Source: Salaquimonas sp041736675
Lineage (GTDB): Bacteria; Pseudomonadota; Alphaproteobacteria; Rhizobiales; Rhizobiaceae
Direction of reading: 5' to 3'
DNA: 64,000 bases
Assembly: GCA_041736675.1 (NCBI GenBank)
Contig: JBGSTD010000010.1
Coordinates: 7,338-71,337, forward strand
Shown here piece by piece: positions 26,329-34,827 of the stretch. The stretch's first letter is position 1; each line of letters opens with the position of its first letter. The notes below the pieces were generated by a model, which saw only the letters and a list, made by a program, of their open reading frames with translations, ran no database searches and was not told the DNA's origin. Position numbers and translations under genes: made by a program.

Positions 26329-27093
26329 TCAAACCATTTGCAAAAGCCGGTAAAGCGTATCTATCGTTGAGGCATCCGCCACCCCGTCAACTTTTTCCTG
26401 GCGAAAATGCATTTGAAAGGCTTCAACCACTTTTTTGGTTGTTTCGTCAAAATTTCCTGTCTGATCAATACCGTATCCATAAAGTGAAAGCATTGCCTGC
26501 AACGCCTCAACGGGTTGACCGCTTTCGCCAAGACACAGGAAGCGCCCACTGGAGATCGAAGTTGGCTCGACCCAAAGTCCAACGCCCGCATTCGATAACA
26601 TTTTCCATGAAAATTTTTCGCCCGGATCAACTTTTCTACCAGGCGCAATGTCGGAATGGGCCAAAACATTGCGCGGTTCGATGGAATTTCTATCCACGAT
26701 ATCACGGCACAGCGCAGCTACTGCCTGCATTTGAATTTCAGGAAAGTCCCTGTAGCCATACTCATGACCCGGATTGACGATTTCAATCCCGATGGATCGG
26801 GAGTTGATATCCTCGTTATCGCGCCAACGGCCTTTGCCCGCGTGCCATGCCCGAAACTTCTCTTCAACCATCTGCACGATGCGCCCGTCCTCATGCACCA
26901 GATAGTGGCAGGAAACCTGGCTTTCCTCGACGCAAAGCCAGTTCAGCGCCTGTTCTCCGTCAGGCATGCCCGTATAATGCAACAGAAGAATATCAGGCGA
27001 CTTGACCAGTCTTTCATTGAAATTGACCGCCTGGCGCAGTTGGCAGGCACAGGACGTATCAGCAATTTCAATCAAATTCCGCGCTCCCTGCAA
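26329..27093 (-). CDS. N-acetylmuramoyl-L-alanine amidase with peptidoglycan-binding domain
   Basis: A 254-residue amidase_2 (PGRP-like, AmiD type) enzyme that cuts MurNAc-L-Ala bonds in muropeptides. The zinc-binding His appear in ILLLHYTG (about 37-44) and NVLAHSDIAPGRKVDPGEKF, where the conserved His, Asp and Lys of the family are seen; SIGIEIVNPGHEYG is the central strand. Residues from about 185 form a PG_binding_1 domain (LCLGESGQPVEALQAMLSLYG). No signal peptide is visible, so it may act on recycled muropeptides or be exported another way. The start overlaps the preceding gene by 22 bp. Confidence 0.9.
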   Translation of the reverse strand: MQGARNLIEIADTSCACQLRQAVNFNERLVKSPDILLLHYTGMPDGEQALNWLCVEESQVSCHYLVHEDGRIVQMVEEKFRAWHAGKGRWRDNEDINSRSIGIEIVNPGHEYGYRDFPEIQMQAVAALCRDIVDRNSIEPRNVLAHSDIAPGRKVDPGEKFSWKMLSNAGVGLWVEPTSISSGRFLCLGESGQPVEALQAMLSLYGYGIDQTGNFDETTKKVVEAFQMHFRQEKVDGVADASTIDTLYRLLQMV

Positions 27094-27770
27094 ATATGGT
27101 TCCAGGCCTGGTTCATGCCTGCCAACCGGTCGTTGGCGATCTTGAGAAACTCGTCAGGCACACCGCGGGCAATCATCCTGTCGGGATGGTTTTCCATGAC
27201 CAGCCGGCGGAAATGTTTTTTAAGTGTTTCATTGTCCCAATTGGGATCTGCTGCCAGAATGAGGTATGGATCGCCCTCCTCGGGCATGACATGGCGCAAC
27301 TTGATACCTTCATAGGCCCGGTGGTCGATTGCAAAAATATTTGCTACCGTTTCAACAAACGATATCTCGCTGGCATGAATCAATCCGTCAGCTTTTGCGA
27401 TATGAAACAGACCATCTATCACATCGCGCAAGATATCGCCGTCATCAGGAAACAGCCGCTTAACCTGACGGGCATAAGCTTCAAAACCAGCCACATCCTG
27501 CTTGGCAAGATTAAAAACGCGCGCCACATGTCCGGTCTCATCAGCCGGAACCTCGAACAATTCCTGAAATGCCACCACTTCTTCCGGTGTGACCACACCA
27601 TCTGCCTTGGCCATTTTAGCTGAAAGCGCAATAATGGCGATGGAAAATCCAACCTGCTTGCGAGTTACCGGATCGCCTTCAAAAAACGTGCGCACACTTT
27701 CCACCGCCACAGACAGTGCCTGCGACGCGAAGGTAGATACGAATTCACCAAGCTGGGTCCAAATCGACAT
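27072..27770 (-). CDS. djlA: DjlA-like co-chaperone (TerB domain plus J domain)
   Basis: A 232-residue protein with a TerB-like helical domain (about 35-150; VGFSIAIIALSAKMAKADG and a second repeat AKADGLIHASEISFVE) and a C-terminal J domain with LKKHFRRLVMENHPDRM containing HPD at 195-197. This is the DjlA arrangement, whose J domain stimulates DnaK ATPase. The E. coli protein is membrane anchored; here the N-terminus has only an amphipathic stretch, so anchoring is uncertain. It overlaps the amidase gene downstream and is probably co-transcribed with it. Confidence 0.88.
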   Translation of the reverse strand: MSIWTQLGEFVSTFASQALSVAVESVRTFFEGDPVTRKQVGFSIAIIALSAKMAKADGVVTPEEVVAFQELFEVPADETGHVARVFNLAKQDVAGFEAYARQVKRLFPDDGDILRDVIDGLFHIAKADGLIHASEISFVETVANIFAIDHRAYEGIKLRHVMPEEGDPYLILAADPNWDNETLKKHFRRLVMENHPDRMIARGVPDEFLKIANDRLAGMNQAWNHICRERGI

Positions 27771-27882
27771 GGCGAATGTTTAGGTGAATCGAAGGAGTCT
27801 TTGAAGCAAAATATTCATGGTCTATAATATTAGTCAGACGTTGTTCAATACAGGCACGAGAGGGACACTACAGGGGGAGTTA

Positions 27883-28263
27883 TCAATCCCGGTCGCGTTG
27901 TTCCATCTTCAAAATTTCATTGTTCTGCGCATCACCGAGAACAAGTTTGTATCTGTCTCTTCGGTAAATTGAAGCTTTGTTGAGCGCTTCAAACAGTACC
28001 TGTTCATGCGCCATGATTTGCGGTGGGCACATTTTCCTGGTCGCACCCATTTGCCCAAACTGAATAGATTCATTGTCAATGATTTCATAGGTGCCAAAGA
28101 AATGATTGCATCCGGCAAATCCGCTTACCTTGCCCTCTGTTTCAAACCTCAGGAATGCTTCCGGATTTGACGAATAACCCCACTCTGAGCCAGCCAAAGT
28201 TTCAGCCCGGGCAGATGAAATCAACAAAAAGAACAGAGCGGTGCAGGCTATCAATCTCGACAC
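27883..28263 (-). CDS. Secreted META domain protein (HslJ-like)
   Basis: A 126-residue protein with a signal peptide (SRLIACTALFFLLISSARA, cleavage near residue 20) and a META domain, recognisable by GSEWG, LRFETEGKVSGFAGCNHFFGTYEI and the Cys-containing GATRKMCPPQIMAHEQVLFEAL. Family members such as HslJ are linked to stress or antibiotic tolerance but have no known enzymatic activity. It is 11 bp downstream of the MarR gene, suggesting shared transcription. Confidence 0.85.
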   Translation of the reverse strand: MSRLIACTALFFLLISSARAETLAGSEWGYSSNPEAFLRFETEGKVSGFAGCNHFFGTYEIIDNESIQFGQMGATRKMCPPQIMAHEQVLFEALNKASIYRRDRYKLVLGDAQNNEILKMEQRDRD

Positions 28264-28274
28264 GGCAAATCTCC

Positions 28275-28850
28275 TTACAAACTGGCGGCACTTCTTGCAG
28301 CCTGATCATACTGGCCGGATAATATCCGCAACAGTTGCGCTGCGCGCGAAATTTCTTTCACATCTAGCCCCAGTGTCTTGATGCTTTCAATTAGCAAAGC
28401 TTCGCGAATTTTATGATATTGCTGACACGCTGAAGCACCCGAAGGAGAAATTTTGGCAATTTTCTCCTTACCCCGCTTTCCTGTCGACAACAGATTGAGG
28501 CTCTCCAGTTTTTTTATTGCGTAATTTACCAGATGCGTGTCTTCTATATGCAACATCATGCACAGTTCAGATAAGGACTTCGGACGGTCACGGTGGTGGA
28601 CAGAATGCAACACCTGCACGTCCATCGGAGTGAGGCCTGGAAGTCCACTTGCGGTAGCTGCCAGAACGGTCCATCGCTGCATGGCGTTCGATGTCAGTGT
28701 CATGGCATATTCGAGTTCGGAAAGGGCCGGCAAAGCCCCGCTTGCAAGATGGGCGGCTGAAACAACAGGACCGATTTCGCGGGAGGCGTATGGTGCAGGA
28801 ACTTCGCTTCCTTCGCCGTCCCCTTTGTCTTTCTTGTCTTTTGAAGCCAT
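28275..28850 (-). CDS. MarR/winged-helix transcriptional regulator
   Basis: A 191-residue winged-helix regulator of the MarR type: helices around ALSELEYAMTLTSNAMQRW, the recognition region SLSELCMMLHIEDTHLVNYAIKKLESLNLL and the wing STGKRGKEKIAKISPSGASAC. The first 35 residues are charged and probably disordered. It is divergent from the large oxoprolinase gene, with a 118-bp shared promoter region that contains tandem palindromes, so it most likely controls that gene and itself. The ligand is unknown. Confidence 0.85.
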   Translation of the reverse strand: MASKDKKDKGDGEGSEVPAPYASREIGPVVSAAHLASGALPALSELEYAMTLTSNAMQRWTVLAATASGLPGLTPMDVQVLHSVHHRDRPKSLSELCMMLHIEDTHLVNYAIKKLESLNLLSTGKRGKEKIAKISPSGASACQQYHKIREALLIESIKTLGLDVKEISRAAQLLRILSGQYDQAARSAASL

Positions 28851-28896
28851 GGCAGTTTCGCCTCTTGTTGATCATCCCAACATTTACATTGACATT

Positions 28897-28917
28897 TTAT
28901 CGATAAATTGTCGATAA
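28897..28917. promoter_or_regulatory. Tandem palindromic operator candidate for the MarR regulator
   Basis: A perfect 10-bp palindrome TTATCGATAA (28897-28906) is followed one base later by TTGTCGATAA (28908-28917), differing at one position. The 11-bp spacing places both on the same DNA face. It sits between the divergent MarR and oxoprolinase genes, where a MarR dimer pair could repress both. Confidence 0.5.
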
Positions 28918-28968
28918 TATCAAGAACTAATTCTCAACCTTTCTATCCAAACTGTCGGGAGATACGCA

Positions 28969-31900
28969 ATGCCAAATTCCAGTTCATCAAATGGAAAATG
29001 GGATTTCTGGATTGATCGTGGCGGCACTTTTACCGATATTGTCGGCCGTGCGCCCGATGGCACATTGCATCCGCACAAGCTTCTCTCGGAAAATCCGGAA
29101 GCTTATCGAGATGCTGCAGTGCAGGGAATTCGCGATTTGCTGGGCGTAAAGAAAGGCGACCCTGTTCCCTCCGAAAAGATTGCAGCAGTCAAAATGGGGA
29201 CAACGGTAGCCACAAATGCGCTGTTGGAGCGCAAGGGCGATCGAACTGCCCTTTTGATCACAAAGGGATTTGGCGACGGACTGCGCATCGGCTATCAGGC
29301 CCGTCCTGACATTTTCGCAAAGGAAATCATCAAGCCGGAAGAGCTTTATGAAACCGTCATTGAAATTGACGAACGGGTGTTGGCAGACGGTACTGTCGAA
29401 AAAGTGCCTGATTTGAATATCATCCGCGCCGATCTTGAAAAAATCAGGAAAACCGGAATCAAATCCGTTGCCCTGGTGTTGATGCATTCCTGGAAATATC
29501 CAGAACACGAACAGCAGATTGCAAAGTTGATCCGCGAGGTCGGATTTTCCCAAGTATCTGTCAGCCACGAGGTTTCCCAAATGGTGAAGCTCATCGGCCG
29601 CGGCGATACCACGGTAGTTGACGCATATCTGTCCCCCATCCTTCGCCGTTATGTCGAACAGGTCGCCGAGGAATTGGGGATTGTTCATTCGAACGCCGCC
29701 TCTCGTGCAGCTCAAGCGGGCAGCGAGCGCGATAAAAAATTGTCCCCCAAACTGATGTTCATGATGTCATCAGGAGGTTTAACCGCCGCCGAACTGTTCC
29801 AGGGCAAGGATGCAATCCTGTCCGGTCCAGCCGGTGGGGTGGTTGGCGCTGTGGAAACCTCACGCCTTGCAGGCTTCCACAAGATGATCGGCTTCGACAT
29901 GGGCGGCACGTCAACGGATGTATCCCACTATGACGGCGAACTGGAACGCGCATTTGAAACAGAGGTCGCCGGTGTTCGAATGCGTGCCCCGATGATGCGC
30001 ATCCACACTGTCGCTGCCGGAGGAGGCTCTATCCTCCACTACAAGGACGGACGCTTCCAGGCCGGACCCGATTCCGCAGGTGCAAACCCCGGCCCCGCCT
30101 GCTATCGGCGCGGCGGCCCTCTCGCTGTAACCGACGCCAATGTGATGGTTGGAAAATTGTTGCCGGACTATTTCCCGAATATTTTCGGCCCGGGCCAGGA
30201 TGAGCCGCTTGATGTAGAAATCGTGCGCAAAAAATTTCAGGAACTTGCAGCTGAAACCGGAACCTTGCCAGAAGAGGTCGCCGACGGTTTTCTTAAAATC
30301 GCTGTCGAAAACATGGCCAACGCGATCAAGAAAATTTCGGTCCAGCGCGGCTATGATGTAACCGAATATGCGCTCCAATGTTTCGGCGGCGCTGGCGGCC
30401 AGCATGCCTGTTCGGTCGCCGACAGCCTGGGAATGGAAACAGTTCTCGTCCATCCTTTCTCCGGTATCCTGTCAGCCTATGGTATGGGCCTTGCCAAAAT
30501 CCGCGCCAACAGAACCCGTGCGCTGGTGAAAGTCCTCGACACCAATCTTGAATCAGAACTTCAGGCAGTTGAAGCAGAACTTGAGGCAGACGCCCGCAGC
30601 GAACTTGAGGGGCAGGATGTAAGTGATTCATCCATAACCGTTTTTTCCAGAGCCCACATTCGCTACGATGGCACTGACATGCCAATCCAGATTGTACTGT
30701 CCGGCGCTGAGGCGATGACCCGCGAGTTTGAGCGGCTGCATCGCAAGCAGTTTGGTTTTGTCTTTGAAAACAAGAAACTGATTGTCGAGGCTATCGAAGT
30801 AGAAGCCGTTGGCGGTGGCGCGGGCATAGATGAGCCCGAGCATGAACTTGCCGATCCGCTGATCGCCTCGCACACCGTGACGCGAATATTCTCGAATGGC
30901 GTCTGGCATGATGCGGGCATTTGCAAACGCGAAGACCTGTTGCCCGGCCACCGCCTGATTGGCCCAGGCCTTATCATCGAACCGAACCAGACCATCGTGA
31001 TTGAACCTGGCTGGCGCGCCGACATCACCAAACTCGACCACATCGTCCTGACCCGCCATGTTGCCCTGAGCCGCAACAATGCCATTGGCACCGAGGCTGA
31101 TCCGGTGATGCTCGAAGTCTTCAACAACCTCTTCATGTCGATTGCCGAGCAGATGGGTGTGACCCTGCAAAACACCGCCTATTCGGTCAACATAAAAGAG
31201 CGTCTCGACTTCTCCTGCGCCGTCTTTGGGCCTGACGGATCGCTTGTCGCAAACGCGCCACACATGCCGGTGCATCTCGGCTCCATGGACCGTTCAGTCG
31301 AGACGGTGATTGCGCTTAACAAGGGCAATATCAACCCCGGCGATGTGTTCATCCTGAATGCTCCGTACAACGGCGGCACGCATCTTCCCGACATCACGGT
31401 CGTCACCCCTGTTTTCAAGGAGGAAAGTTCTCCCTCCGTGGCAGGACAAACTTCCGTTTCCGACGGAAGTGCCGGTCCGCGAACGGGCGAAGGCCCGGAC
31501 GGGGTTTCGGAAAACAAAAATGAGAATATTATTTCGCCAGAAATAATATTCTGGGTTGCCGCCCGTGGTCACCATGCCGATGTCGGAGGCATGGCCCCAG
31601 GCAGCGCGACGCCGCGCGCAACCCACATCGACGAGGAAGGCGTGCTGATCGACAATTTCAAACTGGTCGACCGCGGTGTCATCCAGGAAGAGGGAATGCG
31701 GAAAATCCTCACCAATCACCCCTGGCCGGCGCGCAATCCCGATCAGAACATGGCCGATATCCGTGCCCATATCGCCGCCAATGAAATGGGCGTCAACGAA
31801 CTGCGCAAGATGGTTGCCCATTTCGGCATGGACGTTGTGCAGGCCTATATCAGCCACGTGCAGGACAATGCCGAGGAAAGCGTCCGCCGCGTTATTGATG

Positions 31901-32748
31901 CCCTTTCCGATTGCCAGTACACCTATCTGACCGATAACGACCAACAGATCAGCGTAAAAATCAGCGTCGACAAGGCGCGCCGCGAGGCGACTGTCGATTT
32001 CACCGGCACTTCGCCGATTGCAAAGAACAACTTCAACGCTCCCGAGCCGGTGACCCGCGCCGCAGTGCTGTATGTTTTCCGCATGATGGTCGAAAACAAC
32101 ATCCCGATGAATGCAGGATGCCTGAAACCCATCAACATCATAATTCCCGATGGCTGCATGCTGAAACCGGTCTTTCCGGCGGCTGTTATCGCCGGAAACA
32201 CCGAAACCAGCCAGCACGTGACTAATTGCCTGTTCATGGCCCTTGGCGCCCTTGCCAATGCACCGGGCACAATGAACAACCTCACATACGGCAATGCCCG
32301 CTACCAGAACTATGAGACCGTCTGCGGCGGCGCGCCTGCCGGACACATGAATGATGGGCGCGGCTTTGCCGGGGCATCCGGTGTTCACGTCCACATGACG
32401 AATACGAGAATGACGGATCCCGAAATCCTCGAAATGCGCTATCCTGTCGTGCTGGAAGAATTCTCCATTCGCAAGGGCTCCGGCGGCAAGGGCAAATTCC
32501 ATGGCGGCGACGGTTGCCGCCGTGTGATGCGCTTCCTTGAGGACATGGATTGCGCCATTTTATCCTCCTCGCGATATCATGCGCCCAAAGGCCTTGCAGG
32601 CGGCGGTGATGGCGAAGTCGGCAAGACGCAGATCAGGCGCAAAAACGGCACCATCGACACGCTCAAGCATTGCGACCAGACGGAGGTGAAAGCCGGCGAC
32701 GCCGTAATGCTCGAAACGCCCGCCGCGGGAGGATATTTGCCCGAGTGA
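28969..32748 (+). CDS. 5-oxoprolinase / hydantoinase A-B fusion
   Basis: A 1259-residue fusion of HyuA-type (ATP-binding, N-terminal; WIDRGGTFTDIVGR at about 14-27, AVKMGTTVATNALLERKG, KMIGFDMGGTSTDVSHYDGE) and HyuB-type halves (about 700-1259; AEQMGVTLQNTAYSVNIKERLDFS, PHMPVHLGSM, NAPYNGGTHLPDITVVTPVF, WVAARGHHADVGG). Enzymes of this form open 5-oxoproline or related lactams with ATP. The start at 28969 follows GGGAG. A palindrome-rich insertion encoding about 43 hydrophilic residues interrupts the HyuB half at residues 817-860, just before the conserved GHHADVGG. The frame remains intact. Substrate cannot be decided between 5-oxoproline and hydantoin-like rings. Confidence 0.93.
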   Translation: MPNSSSSNGKWDFWIDRGGTFTDIVGRAPDGTLHPHKLLSENPEAYRDAAVQGIRDLLGVKKGDPVPSEKIAAVKMGTTVATNALLERKGDRTALLITKGFGDGLRIGYQARPDIFAKEIIKPEELYETVIEIDERVLADGTVEKVPDLNIIRADLEKIRKTGIKSVALVLMHSWKYPEHEQQIAKLIREVGFSQVSVSHEVSQMVKLIGRGDTTVVDAYLSPILRRYVEQVAEELGIVHSNAASRAAQAGSERDKKLSPKLMFMMSSGGLTAAELFQGKDAILSGPAGGVVGAVETSRLAGFHKMIGFDMGGTSTDVSHYDGELERAFETEVAGVRMRAPMMRIHTVAAGGGSILHYKDGRFQAGPDSAGANPGPACYRRGGPLAVTDANVMVGKLLPDYFPNIFGPGQDEPLDVEIVRKKFQELAAETGTLPEEVADGFLKIAVENMANAIKKISVQRGYDVTEYALQCFGGAGGQHACSVADSLGMETVLVHPFSGILSAYGMGLAKIRANRTRALVKVLDTNLESELQAVEAELEADARSELEGQDVSDSSITVFSRAHIRYDGTDMPIQIVLSGAEAMTREFERLHRKQFGFVFENKKLIVEAIEVEAVGGGAGIDEPEHELADPLIASHTVTRIFSNGVWHDAGICKREDLLPGHRLIGPGLIIEPNQTIVIEPGWRADITKLDHIVLTRHVALSRNNAIGTEADPVMLEVFNNLFMSIAEQMGVTLQNTAYSVNIKERLDFSCAVFGPDGSLVANAPHMPVHLGSMDRSVETVIALNKGNINPGDVFILNAPYNGGTHLPDITVVTPVFKEESSPSVAGQTSVSDGSAGPRTGEGPDGVSENKNENIISPEIIFWVAARGHHADVGGMAPGSATPRATHIDEEGVLIDNFKLVDRGVIQEEGMRKILTNHPWPARNPDQNMADIRAHIAANEMGVNELRKMVAHFGMDVVQAYISHVQDNAEESVRRVIDALSDCQYTYLTDNDQQISVKISVDKARREATVDFTGTSPIAKNNFNAPEPVTRAAVLYVFRMMVENNIPMNAGCLKPINIIIPDGCMLKPVFPAAVIAGNTETSQHVTNCLFMALGALANAPGTMNNLTYGNARYQNYETVCGGAPAGHMNDGRGFAGASGVHVHMTNTRMTDPEILEMRYPVVLEEFSIRKGSGGKGKFHGGDGCRRVMRFLEDMDCAILSSSRYHAPKGLAGGGDGEVGKTQIRRKNGTIDTLKHCDQTEVKAGDAVMLETPAAGGYLPE
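31417..31552. repeat. Palindrome-rich in-frame insertion in the oxoprolinase gene
   Basis: About 130 bp that has no counterpart in the family, between VVTPVF and FWVAARGHHADVGG. It contains ACTTCCG/CGGAAGT (31450-31456, 31464-31470), a weaker GTCCG/CGGAC pair (31475-31500), and a perfect 13-bp inverted repeat AGAATATTATTTC/GAAATAATATTCT (31523-31535 and 31540-31552, 4-base loop). The composition changes from GC-rich to AT-rich inside it. It stays in frame and encodes Glu/Ser/Gly/Asn-rich sequence. It looks like a small mobile palindromic element comparable in behaviour to rickettsial RPEs; the left boundary is approximate. Confidence 0.6.
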
Positions 32749-32822
32749 CGAGAGAGGCTGCATTTGACTTTGTTTCACTCCTTCGTATACGTTGAATACG
32801 AAGATGATGGGAAAAATATAAA

Positions 32823-33167
32823 ATGAAAAAATTATTTGTTTCGGGATTGGCAATCGCGATTTATATTGCACCACTTCAAGTATTGGCAGCCGAAAAGTAC
32901 CGGGGAAAGTGGAATGGATCGGCTGGAACAACCTTAACAATCAAATCCGGCTCACCGCTGTCAGTTCAATACTGCTTTAGGAATGAATGCTCTAGCCACA
33001 ACCCAAGTGGAAGTGTCGATAACATGACCATCCTGTTTCCTGCGCGAAACAATTTCCCGGGTGCAACCATGACAATGAAAAAGTCCGGCGATAGTTATTT
33101 GGGCCGCTATCAGGTGAAGGGAGCTCCCAAAATTTCGACTGCTACACTGAAAAAGAGCGCATTCTGA
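32823..33167 (+). CDS. Small secreted protein of unknown function
   Basis: A 114-residue protein with a clear signal peptide (MKKLFVSGLAIAIYIAPLQV, cleavage near LAAEK) and a mature part of about 90 residues with beta-strand-like alternation and two Cys (about 51 and 56) that could form a disulfide. AT-rich codon use contrasts with the oxoprolinase gene before it. No family recognised. A TGGGA motif lies about 10 bases before the ATG. It begins the AT-rich accessory stretch up to about 34800. Confidence 0.6.
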   Translation: MKKLFVSGLAIAIYIAPLQVLAAEKYRGKWNGSAGTTLTIKSGSPLSVQYCFRNECSSHNPSGSVDNMTILFPARNNFPGATMTMKKSGDSYLGRYQVKGAPKISTATLKKSAF

Positions 33168-33293
33168 TTTAAGCAAAACGTTAACCCGGTACTGCTCCAA
33201 CATAGTGCTCGATATGCAAAGCAGTACATGCGTGGGCCTGTTCAAGACCAGTAATGCGCTGTCTAGAGGGCAAGAACATTCCCTCCACAGTTA

Positions 33294-33385
33294 TCCTCGG
33301 GCTTGACCAAAACAAGCGAAGCGCCGTCGATGCTCGGCAGACACTTTGCCCATTCTTTTTGGGCTAATGTCGAGAGACCCGAGGA
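33294..33385. repeat. Inverted repeat TCCTCGGG/CCCGAGGA
   Basis: TCCTCGGG (33294-33301, within ATCCTCGGGCTTGACC) is matched by CCCGAGGA (33378-33385), and a further ATCCTCGGG copy occurs at 33412-33420, touching the next repeat. This form recalls dispersed intergenic palindromes of rhizobial genomes built on CTCGGGCTTGACC. Whether it is repeated elsewhere in the genome cannot be seen from this window. Confidence 0.4.
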
Positions 33386-33423
33386 CCCAGTGCGTAATGT
33401 ATCTGTTTGTCATCCTCGGGATT

Positions 33424-33540
33424 ACCCCCCTCTGTCCTGTCGGACATCTCCCCCCAAGGGTGGAGATGCGATGTGTCGAAATGCTGCGTCTTTCAATCTC
33501 CACCCTTGGGGGGAGATGTCACGAAGTGACAGAGGGGGGT
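33424..33540. repeat. RIME-like palindromic repeat element
   Basis: A 117-bp element with two nested perfect inverted repeats: outer arms ACCCCCCTCTGTC (33424-33436) and its complement (33528-33540), and inner 24-bp arms at 33444-33467 and 33496-33519 built around ATCTCCCCCCAAGGGTGGAGAT. Sequence and layout strongly recall the RIME (Rhizobium-specific intergenic mosaic element) family. Such elements are non-coding and move by unknown means. Only one copy is in the window. Confidence 0.7.
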
Positions 33541-34056
33541 TGCGAACAGTAAAAAACTTAAAACATGCCTATCCGTTCACTCGGCGGATTCCGCCAGTGA
33601 TTTATCAAAGAGCAGATGCAAACACGCGACCTGAGCGCCTTTCGTCTGACCATTGTGTACGGGCCTTCAGGCCGCGCGCGAAGATTTTTTGTTTCGGGAG
33701 GCTCTTCAGTACACCGTCCAGCCCGATCATCAAGGTATACCCCCTTGGGAATTGAACCCTCTCGGCATACCGCTCCGCTGCTGCCCTCTCCAAATCCGAC
33801 GGCGATATCAAACCCGGCGCTTGCATGAAAACAGTGAGGAGATAATAGGGGTAGGTTTTCAGAACGGGGATATGTTTTTAATCGAAGTTTGAAAAAATTG
33901 GAGAATTGACTAAGCATATTGCGCCAAAACAGACAAATAACCGCTTGGAACCCAAATTACTGGCTACGTCGGGGGACTATGTCCTGACAGCGACGCCAAA
34001 AGTAATCGAAAGAAGCCGACTTTGGACCGTGGTGGCTAACAGACAAACAGGCTAGA

Positions 34057-34719
34057 ATGGCTAAGATAAATCGCTCCAAAGAATTCTTTTACGGCAAAAC
34101 TGAAATGTCTGAATCAACTAAAAGCCCATCAGCTAATAATGTGACGAACGATAGGATTGAACTTCTCAAGAGAATGGTAGCATGCCACGCAGACATACAA
34201 ACAAGCTTGAGCGCAATTACTTTTCTGAATGAAGCAGACGAGCATGAGTCCTATAGCATTGAACAACTTCGTCGATTTAAGTGCTATGAAACTACATTTG
34301 TAGTGGCGTATGGCCGAGCGTTCACGGAAAGTGACGGCAGCAAACACAAACTGCTCAGCTTTAAGCGAGTAGGTCTGAAACTGTCGCCAGAGGAGAACCG
34401 ACTTCATTCAAAAATTCTGGATGCTCGGCGAAGGAAATACGCACATTCAGATTTGTCTGCAATTCATACGAGAATTGACTTGCATGATATCGCTTTTGAT
34501 AGTGAAGGTTTAGGGGTTGCCCATGCCCATATTCAATGGGATGAGGGATTAGATTTCATTGAGGGCTTTGAGCCAGATCAAATTATGGATTTGCTTCGAA
34601 AAATTAGACATCAGCTCTTTTTGACCATCAACGTCTTGGCCAATGAACTAAGAGACCACTTACCAATTTATATCCGGCCGGAAAAACTTCAGGACGAAGA
34701 GCAACAAAAATTTCCATAA
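34057..34719 (+). CDS. Hypothetical protein, possible HEPN-fold
   Basis: A 220-residue, helix-rich protein of low GC content, unlike its neighbours. No family is recognised with certainty. The segment LHSKILDARRRKYAHSD (about 126-142) fits the Rx4-6H motif of HEPN ribonucleases, where Arg and His form the active site (RRKYAH gives R-x4-H), and resembles AbiU2-like and other abortive-infection HEPN proteins. No signal peptide or membrane segment. An alternative start is Met17. It stands alone next to repeats, a setting typical of acquired defence genes. Function is inferred and not established. Confidence 0.55.
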   Translation: MAKINRSKEFFYGKTEMSESTKSPSANNVTNDRIELLKRMVACHADIQTSLSAITFLNEADEHESYSIEQLRRFKCYETTFVVAYGRAFTESDGSKHKLLSFKRVGLKLSPEENRLHSKILDARRRKYAHSDLSAIHTRIDLHDIAFDSEGLGVAHAHIQWDEGLDFIEGFEPDQIMDLLRKIRHQLFLTINVLANELRDHLPIYIRPEKLQDEEQQKFP

Positions 34720-34827
34720 TTTTGCTTATCGCTTATCTACCATAATTCGCAAATGTCTCAAAAGTCCGCAAATCCGCCTTTCACGCGAAACAAAAATCTC
34801 ATTAAAAAGCCGAAGCTTGACAGCCCC

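Larger units (their letters stand above)
33168..34056. other. Gene-poor repeat-bearing spacer
   Basis: I find no supportable gene in these 889 bases. The left half contains two inverted-repeat structures (33294-33385 and 33424-33540). The right half (33541-34056) is AT-rich with several short open frames; the one on the minus strand at 33605-33826 has no ribosome site and no recognisable family. The stretch may contain decayed coding DNA or an undetected small RNA. Confidence 0.5.

Noticed and set aside
31294..32502. A 402-residue open frame opposite the oxoprolinase gene
   Set aside because: Shadow of the GC-rich HyuB coding strand; the plus-strand protein is conserved along its whole length.
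33424..33540. Reading the large palindrome as a terminator
   Set aside because: The 24-bp inner arms and RIME-like sequence, no T-run, and no gene ending just before it make a repeat element more likely.
33605..33826. Minus-strand 73-residue open frame and a T-arm-like GGGTTCAATTCCC
   Set aside because: No ribosome site or family; the tRNA-like segment lacks a pairing T-stem, anticodon arm and acceptor stem, so no tRNA is called.
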